NCBI GenBank assembly: GCA_019240305.1
Contig: JAFAYP010000573.1
Location: forward strand, 1 to 64,000
DNA length: 64,000 nucleotides
Direction: 5' to 3'
Origin: Solirubrobacterales bacterium
GTDB taxonomy: Bacteria > Actinomycetota > Thermoleophilia > Solirubrobacterales > Solirubrobacteraceae
The notes beneath the pieces were generated by a model. It was not told where the DNA came from, searched no databases, and saw nothing but the letters and a program-made list of their open reading frames with translations. Position numbers and translations under genes: made by a program. Of this stretch, positions 7,265 to 15,862 are shown in pieces (within the stretch, counting starts at the first letter, position 1; the number at the start of each line of letters is the position of its first letter).

Positions 7265-8683
7265 GTGCGCATCGAGCTGACCGACCAGCCGGCCGAGGCC
7301 GTCGGCGCCGATCTGATCGCCGTCGCGGCCGGTCCGCGCGCTGTCGCCCTCGGGGCTCCGGAGCGTGCGCTCCAGGCCGCCGACCCGGTGGCGATCGTCT
7401 ATTCCGACGCCCTCGAGCTCGCGGTGCTCGCCGCTCCCGAGGACGTCGAGGGCCTGCGCACGGCGGCGGCGCGGGCGGTCCGCGCCGGCCGCGATGGCGC
7501 GACCGTGGCGTGGTCGCTCGACCCCGCGCTTGCCGTGGGGGCGGCCGAGCAGGTGCGCGCGCTCGCCGAGGGCGCGGTTCTCGGCGGCTATGACGGACGG
7601 CGCTGGCGCCGCGAGCCGCCGTCGCCGGGCGTGGCGCGCTTTGTCATCTGCGGCGCCGCACCCGAGCTGGCGGCGGACGCGCAACGCGCCGCGCTCGTGG
7701 CGCGCTGGACGAACACCGCGCGCGAGCTCGTCGACGCTCCGGCGAACATCGTCACCCCGAGTGAGCTCGCCGCGCGCGCGGCGCGGCTCCCGCGGCTGAC
7801 GGTGCAGGCGATCGATCCCGGCCAGGCGGGTCTGCCCGCGCTCGCCGCGGTCGGCGGCTCGAGTCCCGAGCCGCCGCTCCTGCTCGTGCTCTCCCACGAG
7901 CCGCCGCAGGTCGCCACGACCGCGAGGCTGGCCCTCGTCGGCAAGGCGGTCACCTTCGACACCGGCGGCTACTTCCTGAAGCCGCAGTCCGACATCATCC
8001 GTCAGAAGGCCGACATGGGGGGCGGGGCGGCGGTCGTCGCGGCGCTCGGCGCGATCGCCGAGCTCGGGCTCCCGATCTCGGTGACCGGCGTCGTGCCGGC
8101 CTGCGAGAACATGCTCTCGGGCACCGCGATCCACCCGACCGACGTCATCGATACGGCCGCCGGGCTGACCGTCGAGGTCATCAATCCCGACGCCGAGGGG
8201 CGGCTCATCCTCGCCGACGCGCTCTGGTACGCGCGCGACCGCGGCGCCACCCACCTCGTCGACCTCGCGACGCTGACCGGAGCGCTGCGCGCCGGCATGG
8301 GCGACCTGTACGCCGGGGTGTTCTCGCCGGACCCCGCGTGGCGCGAGGCGATCGTGCGGGCCGGCGACGCCAGCGGCGATCTCGCCTGGCCCTGGCCGCT
8401 GCATCCGCGTTACCGCCCGTTGATCGAGTCGACCGTCGCCGACCTGCGCAACGTCGCCGGCAAGGGATTCGGATATCCGATCGTGGCCGCGACCTTCCTC
8501 GCCCAGTTCGCGGGCGACGGGCCGTGGGCGCACGTCGACATGCTCGGCCCGGCGCTGCTCGACGAGGATCGCGGCGACGCGTTTGGCCGCGGAGCCACCG
8601 GCTACGGCGTCCGCCTGCTCGTCGAGCTCGCCACCCGTCTCAGCGATGGTCAGGCCGAGATGGCGATCGCGGCCGCCACATAG
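7265..8683 (+). CDS. M17-family leucyl aminopeptidase
   Basis: Cytosolic metallopeptidase that removes N-terminal residues. The C-terminal catalytic domain shows the two-metal site in order: GKAVTFDTGG, QKADMGGGAAV, and NPDAEGR in place of the common NTDAEGR. LATLTGA follows. The N-terminal half is divergent, as usual in this family. I place the start at GTG 7265 (472 residues); the frame is open further up, but that would run through the divergent pqqA gene. It is transcribed away from pqqABCDE, so the two share a short control region. Its 3' end overlaps the convergent exchanger gene by 34 bp. Confidence 0.85.
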   Translation: MRIELTDQPAEAVGADLIAVAAGPRAVALGAPERALQAADPVAIVYSDALELAVLAAPEDVEGLRTAAARAVRAGRDGATVAWSLDPALAVGAAEQVRALAEGAVLGGYDGRRWRREPPSPGVARFVICGAAPELAADAQRAALVARWTNTARELVDAPANIVTPSELAARAARLPRLTVQAIDPGQAGLPALAAVGGSSPEPPLLLVLSHEPPQVATTARLALVGKAVTFDTGGYFLKPQSDIIRQKADMGGGAAVVAALGAIAELGLPISVTGVVPACENMLSGTAIHPTDVIDTAAGLTVEVINPDAEGRLILADALWYARDRGATHLVDLATLTGALRAGMGDLYAGVFSPDPAWREAIVRAGDASGDLAWPWPLHPRYRPLIESTVADLRNVAGKGFGYPIVAATFLAQFAGDGPWAHVDMLGPALLDEDRGDAFGRGATGYGVRLLVELATRLSDGQAEMAIAAAT

Positions 8684-9567
8684 GCGACGTACAGCGCGAC
8701 GAGCGCCGCGCCCTCGACGCGGCCGAGCTGGGGACGCGCCAGCAGGAGCCCGGCCAGCACCACGGGGCCGGCGGCCGCCGCCGGCAGATAGAAGCGCGTG
8801 GTGTCCTGGCTGAGGGACAGCGGCCGGATCAGCGCGATCACCCCGGCGTTCAGAGCCGCGAAGTGGATCACGCTGCCGACGATCGTCCCGAGACCGAGCT
8901 CCGGACGGCCGCGCCGCGCCGGGACGGCGACCCGGGCCACCTCCTCGGCCTCCACGGAGGCGGCGACCGCGGTGTTGCCCAGCAGCGCGCCCGAGATGCC
9001 GAGGTTGCGCACCGTCGTACGCAGGCCCTCGCCCAGCATCCAGCCGCCGCCGGTCAGGACCGCCAGTCCGACCAGCAGACGCCCGGCCGGTCGCCGCGCC
9101 GGCGCTTCGTCGTCGTCTGAGAGCAGGTCGCGGCCCGTGCGCGCGAGGGCGAGGAGCGCCACGGCCGCCCATGCGACGAGAATGCCGCCCTCGAGGCGTG
9201 ACAGATAACCATCGAGCGCGAAGGCCAGCAGCGGTAGCGGCGCGACCGCCGTCCAGGCTGCGAACCGGCGCGGCAGCCCAACGCGCATCGGCGCGATCAG
9301 GCTGCCCAGGCCCGCCACCGCGAGAGCGAGAAACGTCGTGCCGCCGAGGAACGTCCCGGCGGCGGCGTCGGGCAGGCCCTTGACGTCGGCCGCGATGCCG
9401 GCGGCGAGATTCTCGGTCTCGAATCCCGAGAGCGCGACGGTGAGCACGAAGGGCGCGATCCCCAGCGCGCGCGCCACCCCGAGCAGGCCGTCGACGAGCA
9501 CGTCGGCGGCCCAGACGGCCGCCGCGACCCCGGCGGCGAGCGCGGCGAGACCGAGGACGGTTGACAT
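8650..9567 (-). CDS. Sodium/calcium exchanger family membrane protein
   Basis: The 305-residue protein is almost all membrane helices with an inverted duplication, as in the CaCA superfamily. The first alpha repeat contains VLTVALSGFETENLAAGI with the acidic residue in the ion site. The second half contains LGTIVGSVIHFAALNAGVIA. The canonical GNSxPE signature is altered here, so the transported ion is uncertain. It ends inside the 3' end of the convergent aminopeptidase gene. Confidence 0.7.
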   Translation of the reverse strand: MSTVLGLAALAAGVAAAVWAADVLVDGLLGVARALGIAPFVLTVALSGFETENLAAGIAADVKGLPDAAAGTFLGGTTFLALAVAGLGSLIAPMRVGLPRRFAAWTAVAPLPLLAFALDGYLSRLEGGILVAWAAVALLALARTGRDLLSDDDEAPARRPAGRLLVGLAVLTGGGWMLGEGLRTTVRNLGISGALLGNTAVAASVEAEEVARVAVPARRGRPELGLGTIVGSVIHFAALNAGVIALIRPLSLSQDTTRFYLPAAAAGPVVLAGLLLARPQLGRVEGAALVALYVAYVAAAIAISA

Positions 9568-9619
9568 CAGGGGTCGGCGGTTGACGTGCGCGTCGGTCTG
9601 CCGCGGCGGCGGGTCGCGC

Positions 9620-10156
9620 CTAGAGTACGCCGAAGCCGAGCAGGACGGCCATCACGATCAGCGCGGCCCCGGTGAGGAGGTCGGGCCGGACCGGGATGAG
9701 GTGAGCCGCGACGCGGCCGATCTGCAGGCCGGCGAGCGACATCAGCGCGGTGGTGGTCGCGAACAGCGGCGGCGCCAGCCACGGTGAGTAGCCGAGCAGG
9801 CCGAGGCTCGTCCCGGCCACGACGTTATCCACGCTCAGCGGCACCGGGAGACCGAACAGCATGACCCGCTCGTTGAGCTCGTCCGGTACTTCGGTGCGCC
9901 AAGCCTGGACGATGAGGTAGAGCCCGTAGACGCCGAGCGCGATCGCGCCCACGATGTCGGCGGTCGAGCCGATCACGCCGCCCACGTAGTGACCCACGAC
10001 GATCCCCACCAGCGGTGCGACTCCGTCCCAGATCCCGAACGTCACGGCGATCTTGACCGAGCGGCGCCACGTCGGCCGAAGGCCGCCGAGGACGATCGCC
10101 GTGCGGAAGTTGTCGAGGCTGAGCGTGAACCCCAGGATGAGCAGGCTGCCGATCAT
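9620..10156 (-). CDS. MntP-like manganese efflux pump
   Basis: The 178-residue protein has six predicted membrane spans in two matching halves. Each half opens with an Asp-containing motif: LGFTLSLDNFRTAIVLGG near residue 8 and LFGLPVPLSVDNVVAGTSLG near residue 100. These paired S-x-D-N segments are the hallmark of MntP and related exporters (LysE/TerC fold). Substrate is inferred from family; manganese is most likely. The gene lies downstream of the PQQ dehydrogenase operon, beyond a strong stem-loop, so it is probably a separate unit. Confidence 0.75.
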   Translation of the reverse strand: MIGSLLILGFTLSLDNFRTAIVLGGLRPTWRRSVKIAVTFGIWDGVAPLVGIVVGHYVGGVIGSTADIVGAIALGVYGLYLIVQAWRTEVPDELNERVMLFGLPVPLSVDNVVAGTSLGLLGYSPWLAPPLFATTTALMSLAGLQIGRVAAHLIPVRPDLLTGAALIVMAVLLGFGVL

Positions 10157-10200
10157 TCGTACCTCGGCGGATGGCGACGGAGATCAGTGGCGCGGGGCGA

Positions 10201-10233
10201 CCCGCTCCGCGTCCCGGCAGGACGCGGAGCGGG
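10201..10233. terminator. Perfect 14-bp stem-loop after the PQQ dehydrogenase
   Basis: CCCGCTCCGCGTCC (10201-10214), loop CGGCA, GGACGCGGAGCGGG (10220-10233). The stem is perfect and very GC-rich. It sits 31 bp beyond the stop of the dehydrogenase gene on the minus strand and before mntP. No U-run follows, so it may act as a terminator or as a 3' stabilising hairpin. Confidence 0.7.
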
Positions 10234-10263
10234 CGCAGAGCCGATCGGCCGCAAGCGGCAGAC

Positions 10264-11967
10264 CTACTCTTCGGGCAGCGCGAACACGAACAGCGCGTCG
10301 CCTGCCCTCGCGCCGAGCGCCTCGGCGAAGAACCCCTCGGTCCACGCGCCCCAGCCGCTCGGCACGGCGATGTACTGCCGTCCGTCGATGCTGTACGTGG
10401 ACGGGCTCGAGTGGTGGCCGCTTCCGCACTGGAACTGCCACAGATGCTCCCCGGTCTTGGCGTCGAGGGCGTTGAACTTCCCCGAGGGCTCACCGGCGAA
10501 CACGAGGCCACCGGCCGTGGTCAGTGTCGATGCGCACATCGGCATGTTCTTGTCGTTGTGCCAGCGCCACGTCTCCTGCCCCGTGGACGGATCGAACGCG
10601 CTGATCGAACCCGCGGTGTCCTCGAGGTCGACGGCCACGCCCGCGCCCCAGTAGGGGATGCTCTCCTTGAACTCCCGGCGCCGCCGCGTGGCCGTCGCGC
10701 CGACGTCCTGCACCGGGACGTAGAACAGGTTCGTGTTCGGGTTGTAGGAGGCGTGCGTCCATTCCTTGGCGCCGGCCGGGCCGGGCCAGAAGTGAGACGG
10801 GACCCCCTCCTCGTGCGGGAACTCCTTGGGCGTCACGTTGCCCTCGGCATCGATCTCGCCCCAGGTGATCCGGTCGACGAAGGGAACCACCCGGATCAGC
10901 GAACAATCGGTGCGGTCCAGGACGAACATGTACCCGTTCTTGTCGAAGTGGGCCAGGCACTTGCGCCCGTCCATCTCGAACAGGATGTTCTCCATCGTCG
11001 AGTCGTAGTCCCACACGTCGTGCGGGGTGTACTGATAGTGGGCCTTGATCTGGCCGGTGTCGGCATCCACGGCGACGACGCAGTCCGTGTAGAGGTTGTC
11101 GCCCTCGCGGACCTGCCCGTCGAAGTCGGGGCATGGGTTGCCGGTCCCGTAGTACAGGAGGTTGAGCTCCGGGTCGTAGGTGGGAGTGATCCAGCAGTTC
11201 GCGCCTCCGCGCTGCCAGGCCTCGCCGTCCTCGGGCCAGGTCTCCGAGCCGGGCTCGCCGGGCTTGGGGATCATGTAGCAGCGCCACACGCGGTCCCCGG
11301 TCTCGACGTTGAAGGCGTCCGTGTGGCCACGGACCCCGAACTCGCCGCCGGAGCTTCCGACGATGACCATGTCCTTGACGACCAGGGGGGCGACCGTCGC
11401 GCTCTCGCCGGCCCGAACATCGCCGTAGACCTGGTCCCAGACGCACTTGCCGGTCTTGGCGTCGAGCGCCAGCACGTGGGCGTTCAGGGTGGTGACGAAC
11501 ACCTTGCCATGGGCGACGGCGCACCCGCGGTTGACGTTGCCGCAGCACAGCGACACGTCGTAGGGGGCGGCGTGCTTGTAGCGCCAGAGCTCCTGTCCGG
11601 TCTTGGCGTCAAGCGCCCAGACCCAGTTGTCCCAGCCGGTGAGGTACATGACGCCGTCCACGACGAGCGGGCTGGCCTCGAACGAATACGTCGATGCGCC
11701 CGCGTGCATGCCCGACGAGCCGGCCTGGAAGACCCACACGGGGACCAGCCGCTTGACGTTGCCGGTGTTGATCTGGTCCAGCGTGCTGTAGCGCTGCCCG
11801 TCGTAGGCGCCGTAGTAGGTCATCCAGTTCTCGGGCTCCGAGCGCGCCTTGAGCAGGCGCTCGTAGGTGACCTCCGAGGTCTGCGGCGCCTCCCCGATGG
11901 CATCGCTCAGGGCGGCGTTCTGGACGGCGACCCCTGCGTCCAGATAGTCCTCTTCCTCTACTGCCAT
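10264..11967 (-). CDS. PQQ-dependent alcohol dehydrogenase, lanthanide-type site
   Basis: Eight-bladed beta-propeller quinoprotein of the methanol/ethanol dehydrogenase family, 567 residues. Visible features are repeated W-motifs (e.g. LDAKTGQELWRY, LDAKTGKCVW) and the vicinal Cys141-Cys142 (SLCCGNVNRG) that sits over PQQ. Metal ligands are Glu209 and Asn277 (GTGNPC), with catalytic Asp320 in VWDYDST. Asp322, two residues later, is the extra acid that marks lanthanide-using enzymes (XoxF, ExaF); calcium enzymes have a small residue there. The N-terminus MAVEEEDYLDAGVAV has no signal peptide, and the start is fixed by GAAAGGAG upstream. It follows the cupredoxin-like gene by 24 bp. No cytochrome domain is present. 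Confidence 0.9.
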   Translation of the reverse strand: MAVEEEDYLDAGVAVQNAALSDAIGEAPQTSEVTYERLLKARSEPENWMTYYGAYDGQRYSTLDQINTGNVKRLVPVWVFQAGSSGMHAGASTYSFEASPLVVDGVMYLTGWDNWVWALDAKTGQELWRYKHAAPYDVSLCCGNVNRGCAVAHGKVFVTTLNAHVLALDAKTGKCVWDQVYGDVRAGESATVAPLVVKDMVIVGSSGGEFGVRGHTDAFNVETGDRVWRCYMIPKPGEPGSETWPEDGEAWQRGGANCWITPTYDPELNLLYYGTGNPCPDFDGQVREGDNLYTDCVVAVDADTGQIKAHYQYTPHDVWDYDSTMENILFEMDGRKCLAHFDKNGYMFVLDRTDCSLIRVVPFVDRITWGEIDAEGNVTPKEFPHEEGVPSHFWPGPAGAKEWTHASYNPNTNLFYVPVQDVGATATRRRREFKESIPYWGAGVAVDLEDTAGSISAFDPSTGQETWRWHNDKNMPMCASTLTTAGGLVFAGEPSGKFNALDAKTGEHLWQFQCGSGHHSSPSTYSIDGRQYIAVPSGWGAWTEGFFAEALGARAGDALFVFALPEE

Positions 11968-11991
11968 GGTTGCTCTCCTTTCTCCGGTTGC

Positions 11992-12441
11992 CTACGGCTG
12001 CGGTTGGGGCGGGCGGTCGAGCTTGGCCTCGTCAGGGGTGTCCCCCTGCACGATGATCGCCCCGGTCAGTCCCCGGCCCTCGTCGTTGCCGGTGCGCGAG
12101 CCAAACCAGTAGTAGCCCGGACCGTCGAGGTTGAGGTTCGCCTTGCCTTTGGAGTGGTTGACCAGCCAGATGAACTGGCTGTCGCCGTTGCTCGGCAGGA
12201 CCGCGCAGTGCGTGTTCTTGTCGTCGTTGATGAGCGTGAGCTCGAGATCGCCCCCATGGGGCAGGATGAGGATTCCGGGCTCCCAGACCAGCTCGTCCTC
12301 CGGGATCCTGACCGTGGCGCGCATCGGGGACCCCTCCTCGGCGTGTCCCACCGTTCCCGAGCCGAGCACCCGACCCAGCGTCGCTCCATTCTGCCGGGCC
12401 AGCTCCGGCAGCTCGGCGGAGTTCTGTGTGGTGCCAGTCAT
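11992..12441 (-). CDS. Cupredoxin-like PQQ-associated protein (MSMEG_3727 type)
   Basis: A 149-residue beta-sandwich protein with cupredoxin-like strands: VRIPEDELVWEPGILILPHG, LELTLINDDKNTHCAVLPSN, and GYYWFGSRTGNDEGRGLTG. The normal type-1 copper set (His, Cys, His, Met near the C-terminus) is not complete; only His-Cys in NTHCAV is clear, so copper binding is doubtful. Family members are encoded beside PQQ dehydrogenases in mycobacteria and relatives and may be electron partners or assembly factors. There is no signal peptide. It is the first gene of a two-gene operon with the dehydrogenase. Confidence 0.75.
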   Translation of the reverse strand: MTGTTQNSAELPELARQNGATLGRVLGSGTVGHAEEGSPMRATVRIPEDELVWEPGILILPHGGDLELTLINDDKNTHCAVLPSNGDSQFIWLVNHSKGKANLNLDGPGYYWFGSRTGNDEGRGLTGAIIVQGDTPDEAKLDRPPQPQP

Positions 12442-12663
12442 ACGGCAAACCTCCCGGGTCGTGGTTCGGCGAGGCCGCCTCCCGTCAACGAGCGCACGCG
12501 TTCGCCGCCAGCTGCCGCTGGCCGGCCCGGCCTGCGTCGCGCGCCGGGACGCTCCTCTCCAACCGATGCAGTGGCCGTAATGTAACAGTGGGGCCCTTCT
12601 CTTGACTGGTCGTGGTGCGCCGGTCGCCGGTGCGTCGGAATCCGCGTCGAGAACGACGATGCG

Positions 12664-12703
12664 TCATACTCTGTGTATGAAGTCGTTTCGTCCCGTGCGG
12701 GAC
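12664..12703. promoter_or_regulatory. Two palindromes upstream of the R2-like gene
   Basis: TCATAC-TCTGT-GTATGA (12664-12680) and GTCCCG-TG-CGGGAC (12690-12703) lie 23-62 bp before the ATG at 12726, in the gap between divergent genes. The first looks like an operator and the second could be an operator or a 5'-UTR hairpin. This is symmetry-based inference. Confidence 0.45.
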
Positions 12704-12725
12704 ACCGCCGCTAGCCTCTGATCCG

Positions 12726-13547
12726 ATGCTCGCTCAGCCCGCCTACTTCTCGAGGATCGTGGCTCGGCTGCAGTGGGACCCGCGGGCCATCGACTTCACG
12801 CCCGATGCGCGCGCTTGGCCGGAGCTCGCCGATGAGCGTCGCGAGCGCCTGACGAGGCTGCTCTGCGGCTTCCGCGTCGCCGAGACGGCGGTCGCCGAGC
12901 ACCTGACGCCGTTCGGGCGCGCCGCCGACGACACGCTCGTCACCTGGGCGCTGTTCCTGCAGCGCCGCGACGAGCAGCGCCACGCCCAGCTCTTCGATCG
13001 CATCGCGGCGGAGGTGGTCGGGCTGGCGGGGGATGCTCCCGCCGATCGACTCGCCGCCGCCCGCGAGCATGTCTCGGCCGACGTCCTCGAGCTCTTCGAG
13101 GAGCGTCTGCCGGCGATGGCGGCCGAGCTCTCGGCGGGACGCGCCGGGCTCGGCGAGGGCGTCGGCCTCTACCACATGCTGCTCGAGGGCGCGGTGTTCG
13201 CCGCCGGCCAGTCGGCGCTGCTCTCCGAGCTCGCCGACGAGGCGCTGCCCGGCGTGTACCGGGGCGTGCAGCGGGTCGAGCTCGACGAGCGGTGGCATGT
13301 CGGGTTCGGACTGCGCTGCCTCGTCGACGCCGAGCCGACCCCGCAGTTCCTCGAAGAGATCCGTCAGGGTGCCCAGGCCGCCGTCGACGCGTGGGGGGAC
13401 GACGTCGGCGAGTCGATCCGTGAGCACCATAAGGACCTCATCGCGCGACGGCTGGCGGTCGCCGCGCACCGGGCGCGACCGCCGGCGATCCAGCGCGCGT
13501 CGCTCGATCGCCTCGACATGATCCTGCAGCGGCGCGCGGCGGTCTGA
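12726..13547 (+). CDS. R2-like ferritin-fold diiron protein
   Basis: The 273-residue protein has the carboxylate/histidine pattern of ribonucleotide reductase small subunits and R2-like oxidases. The pattern is a Glu in AETAVAEHL, E-x-x-H in RDEQRHAQLF, a Glu in HMLLEGAVFAAG, and E-x-x-H in VELDERWHVGFG. Spacing of these helices fits a complete four-helix metal site. It is shorter than a normal NrdB and has no large-subunit gene beside it, so it may be an R2-like oxidase and not a nucleotide-reducing enzyme. It stands alone, between divergent and convergent neighbours. Confidence 0.75.
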   Translation: MLAQPAYFSRIVARLQWDPRAIDFTPDARAWPELADERRERLTRLLCGFRVAETAVAEHLTPFGRAADDTLVTWALFLQRRDEQRHAQLFDRIAAEVVGLAGDAPADRLAAAREHVSADVLELFEERLPAMAAELSAGRAGLGEGVGLYHMLLEGAVFAAGQSALLSELADEALPGVYRGVQRVELDERWHVGFGLRCLVDAEPTPQFLEEIRQGAQAAVDAWGDDVGESIREHHKDLIARRLAVAAHRARPPAIQRASLDRLDMILQRRAAV

Positions 13548-13623
13548 GCTCCCGCGCCGGGTCGGCCCCCTCGGCCTTGCGCCGCCCGCGCGAGGTCGTC
13601 CTCTCTCGGCCCGCGCCGCGCGG

Positions 13624-14436
13624 TCAGCGGGCGTGTCGGCGGTCGTAGAGGCGTCTGGCCCAGACGTAGGAGACGAGGGCGATGCCGGCGCTCCACGCGA
13701 TGGCGGCGATCGCGTGGCCTGCGCTCGGGGTGCCGGTGAGGAGGTGGCGAAGGGTGTCGGTGACGGGGGTGAAGGGCTGGTAGGCGGCGAACTGGCGCAG
13801 CCCGACGGGCATCGTGGCGGTGGGGACGAAGCCGCTGCCCAGGAACGGGAGCAGCGTGAGGAACATCGGGGTGTTGCTCGCGGTCTCCACGCTCTTGGCG
13901 GCCAGGCCGAGCGCGACCGCCAGCCAGATGAGCGCCAATGCGAACAGGGCGATGATCCCGGCGGCGGCCAGCCAGTCGATTGCGGAGGCGGTGGGGTCAA
14001 AGCCGAGGCCCAGGGCGACGCCCGCGACGATGGCGACGCTGCCCAGGGTCTGGATGAGCGCGGCGAGCACGTGGCCGGTGAGCACCGACGCGCGCGCGAT
14101 CGCCATCGTGCGAAAGCGATCGATGATCCCGCCGGTCATGTCCATGGCGACGGTGATCGCGGTGCCCTGGACGGTGGCGGCGACGGTCAGGAGCAGAATC
14201 CCCGGGACGAGGTAGTTCAGGTACGCCGCGCGTCCTCGGGCGGGCGCACCGGCCGCTGCGCCCACGCCGCGGAGACCGGCTCCGAGCTGGCCGCCGAAGA
14301 CGTAGACGAACAGCAGCAGGAACACGATCGGAAAGGCGATGAGGATCAGGGTCATCGAGGGGTAGCGGCGCAGGCGGCGCAGGTTGCGCCGCAGCATCGT
14401 CGCGGAGTCGCCGACCGTGTGGGCAACGGTGGTCAT
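13624..14436 (-). CDS. ABC exporter permease (DrrB type)
   Basis: The 270-residue protein has six membrane helices. Family pieces are SMTLILIAFPIVFLLLFVYV, YLNYLVPGILLLTVAATVQG, and DMTGGIIDRFRTMAIARASV, the short cytoplasmic motif of ABC-2 permeases. These partner with DrrA-type ATPases to export drugs or lipids. The ATG overlaps the stop of the ATPase gene (ATGA), so the two are cotranslated. Confidence 0.9.
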   Translation of the reverse strand: MTTVAHTVGDSATMLRRNLRRLRRYPSMTLILIAFPIVFLLLFVYVFGGQLGAGLRGVGAAAGAPARGRAAYLNYLVPGILLLTVAATVQGTAITVAMDMTGGIIDRFRTMAIARASVLTGHVLAALIQTLGSVAIVAGVALGLGFDPTASAIDWLAAAGIIALFALALIWLAVALGLAAKSVETASNTPMFLTLLPFLGSGFVPTATMPVGLRQFAAYQPFTPVTDTLRHLLTGTPSAGHAIAAIAWSAGIALVSYVWARRLYDRRHAR

Positions 14437-15401
14437 CGCGCGCTGGCCTGCTGCGCGCCGGCGTCCGGCGAGCTGGGATGAGCGGTGACGGCGAAGAACA
14501 CGTCGTCGAGATCCGGCGTGTGGATCTCAAGCTGCTCAACGTCGAGTCCCGCGTCGTCGAGCCTGCCGAGCAGATCGCGCAGCGTGGCCACGCTCCCGTC
14601 CGCCGCCACCTGCAGGGTGAGGTCGTTCTCATCGCGTGACATCGCCTGCAGGAGCTCGGCGGCCGTCGCGAGCTGATCCGGGTCGGCGAAGCGCAGCTGG
14701 ATGCGCCCGCCCGGGATCCGGCGCTTGAGTTCGGTCGGAGTGCCCTGGGCGACGATTCGGCCGTTGTCAAGCACGGCGATCCGGTCGGCGAGCTGGTCGG
14801 CCTCGTCCAGGTACTGGGTGGTGAGCAGGATCGTCACACCCTCGCTGACGAGCCTGCGGATGGTGTGCCACATCGTGCGGCGGCTGCGCGGGTCAAGGCC
14901 GGTGGTGGGCTCATCGAGAAAGATCACCCGGGGTGAGCCGACCAGCGTCATCGCCAGGTCAAGCCGGCGGCGCATCCCCCCTGAGTACGTCGACGCCGGC
15001 CGCGTCGCGGCGTCGGCCAGCTCGAAGCGCTCGAGCAGCTCGGCCACCCGCGCGGGGCGCTCGGACCGCGGGAGATGCTGCAGGTCAGCCATCAGACGCA
15101 GGTTCTCCTGCCCGGTGAGCAGGTCGTCCAGGGCCGAGAACTGACCGGTGACGCCGATCACGGCGCGCACCGCTTCGGCCTCGGTGGCAACGTCGTGGCC
15201 GAGGACCGCCACGTGCCCGGCGTCGGCAGAGATCAGGGTGCTCAAGATTCGCACCATCGTCGTCTTGCCGGCGCCGTTGGGTCCCAGCAGCGCGAAGATC
15301 GTCCCCTCGCCGACCTCGAGATCGATGCCGTCGAGGACGCGCGTCTGCCCGAAGCAGTGACGCACCCCGGTGGCCGTGATCGCCGCAGCGGACGGGCTCA
15401 T
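14433..15401 (-). CDS. ABC exporter ATP-binding protein (DrrA type)
   Basis: The 322-residue ATPase shows Walker A GPNGAGKTT, the signature YSGGMRRRLDLAM, Walker B VIFLDEPTTGLD and the switch His in TTQYLDEADQLADR. A C-terminal DrrA extension follows (DDVFFAVTAHP). Together with the permease it should pump hydrophobic compounds out of the cell. The start abuts the regulator's stop, so the order regulator-ATPase-permease is one operon. Confidence 0.93.
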   Translation of the reverse strand: MSPSAAAITATGVRHCFGQTRVLDGIDLEVGEGTIFALLGPNGAGKTTMVRILSTLISADAGHVAVLGHDVATEAEAVRAVIGVTGQFSALDDLLTGQENLRLMADLQHLPRSERPARVAELLERFELADAATRPASTYSGGMRRRLDLAMTLVGSPRVIFLDEPTTGLDPRSRRTMWHTIRRLVSEGVTILLTTQYLDEADQLADRIAVLDNGRIVAQGTPTELKRRIPGGRIQLRFADPDQLATAAELLQAMSRDENDLTLQVAADGSVATLRDLLGRLDDAGLDVEQLEIHTPDLDDVFFAVTAHPSSPDAGAQQASAR

Positions 15402-15805
15402 CAGCGTCTCCCCGGGCCTCCCACGCCCGCAGCTGCGGACAGCTCACCGACAGCGCGCAGCGCCTCGAGGTGGCTCTCCCACTCCTGCTGCAACCTCGGG
15501 ATGCGTTCGCACAGGAACTCGGCGAAGGCGGCCATCTCCAACACCGCGGCTCGCCGGTCGGGCGGAGCGTGGCCGAGGACGTCCAGGCCCTCGCGCACCA
15601 GCTCCCCCAGCTCCGCTCCGGCGATCGCGCTGCGACTCGCGAGCAGCGCCTCGGACAGGTCTCCGATGCTCTGCTCGGGCGGATCGCACACCGCCAGATA
15701 GCCCAACAGCCGCCCCGCCATCGGTGGGTAGGCATGGCGGCGCGCGGAGAAGCGGCCCATGTGATCGGCGAACGTGAGCGCGGCATCGGTCGGCACGGGA
15801 GACAA
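15401..15805 (-). CDS. GbsR/MarR-type regulator with deleted DNA-binding wing
   Basis: The 134-residue product starts like the winged-helix regulators that accompany DrrAB exporters: RMAGRLLGYL-type text, then PPEQSIGDLSEALLASRSAI. Directly after the start of the recognition helix the sequence jumps to ELGELVREGLDVLGHAPPDRR, which in family members lies about 40 residues later. The rest of the recognition helix, the wing and a linker helix are therefore missing in frame. The C-terminal helices are intact. It may no longer bind DNA properly. The call of a deletion rests on remembered family architecture. Confidence 0.7.
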   Translation of the reverse strand: MSPVPTDAALTFADHMGRFSARRHAYPPMAGRLLGYLAVCDPPEQSIGDLSEALLASRSAIAGAELGELVREGLDVLGHAPPDRRAAVLEMAAFAEFLCERIPRLQQEWESHLEALRAVGELSAAAGVGGPGRR

Positions 15806-15819
15806 GCATACACGTATCG

Positions 15820-15849
15820 CTGAGATAACACAAATCCGTGTTATCTCAG
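15820..15849. promoter_or_regulatory. Perfect 12-bp inverted-repeat operator
   Basis: CTGAGATAACAC (15820-15831), 6-nt spacer AAATCC, GTGTTATCTCAG (15838-15849). It starts 15 bp upstream of the regulator's start codon and covers the place where the drr promoter should be. It is the obvious binding site for the family of regulator encoded next to it. Confidence 0.8.
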
Positions 15850-15862
15850 TCCTATACGGGCG

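Noticed and set aside
7253-9172. 639-codon minus-strand open frame
   Set aside because: Opposes the M17 aminopeptidase, whose motifs are clear; the frame has only low-complexity composition.
10171-12585. 804-codon plus-strand open frame
   Set aside because: Antisense to the PQQ dehydrogenase and its partner, both with complete conserved motifs.
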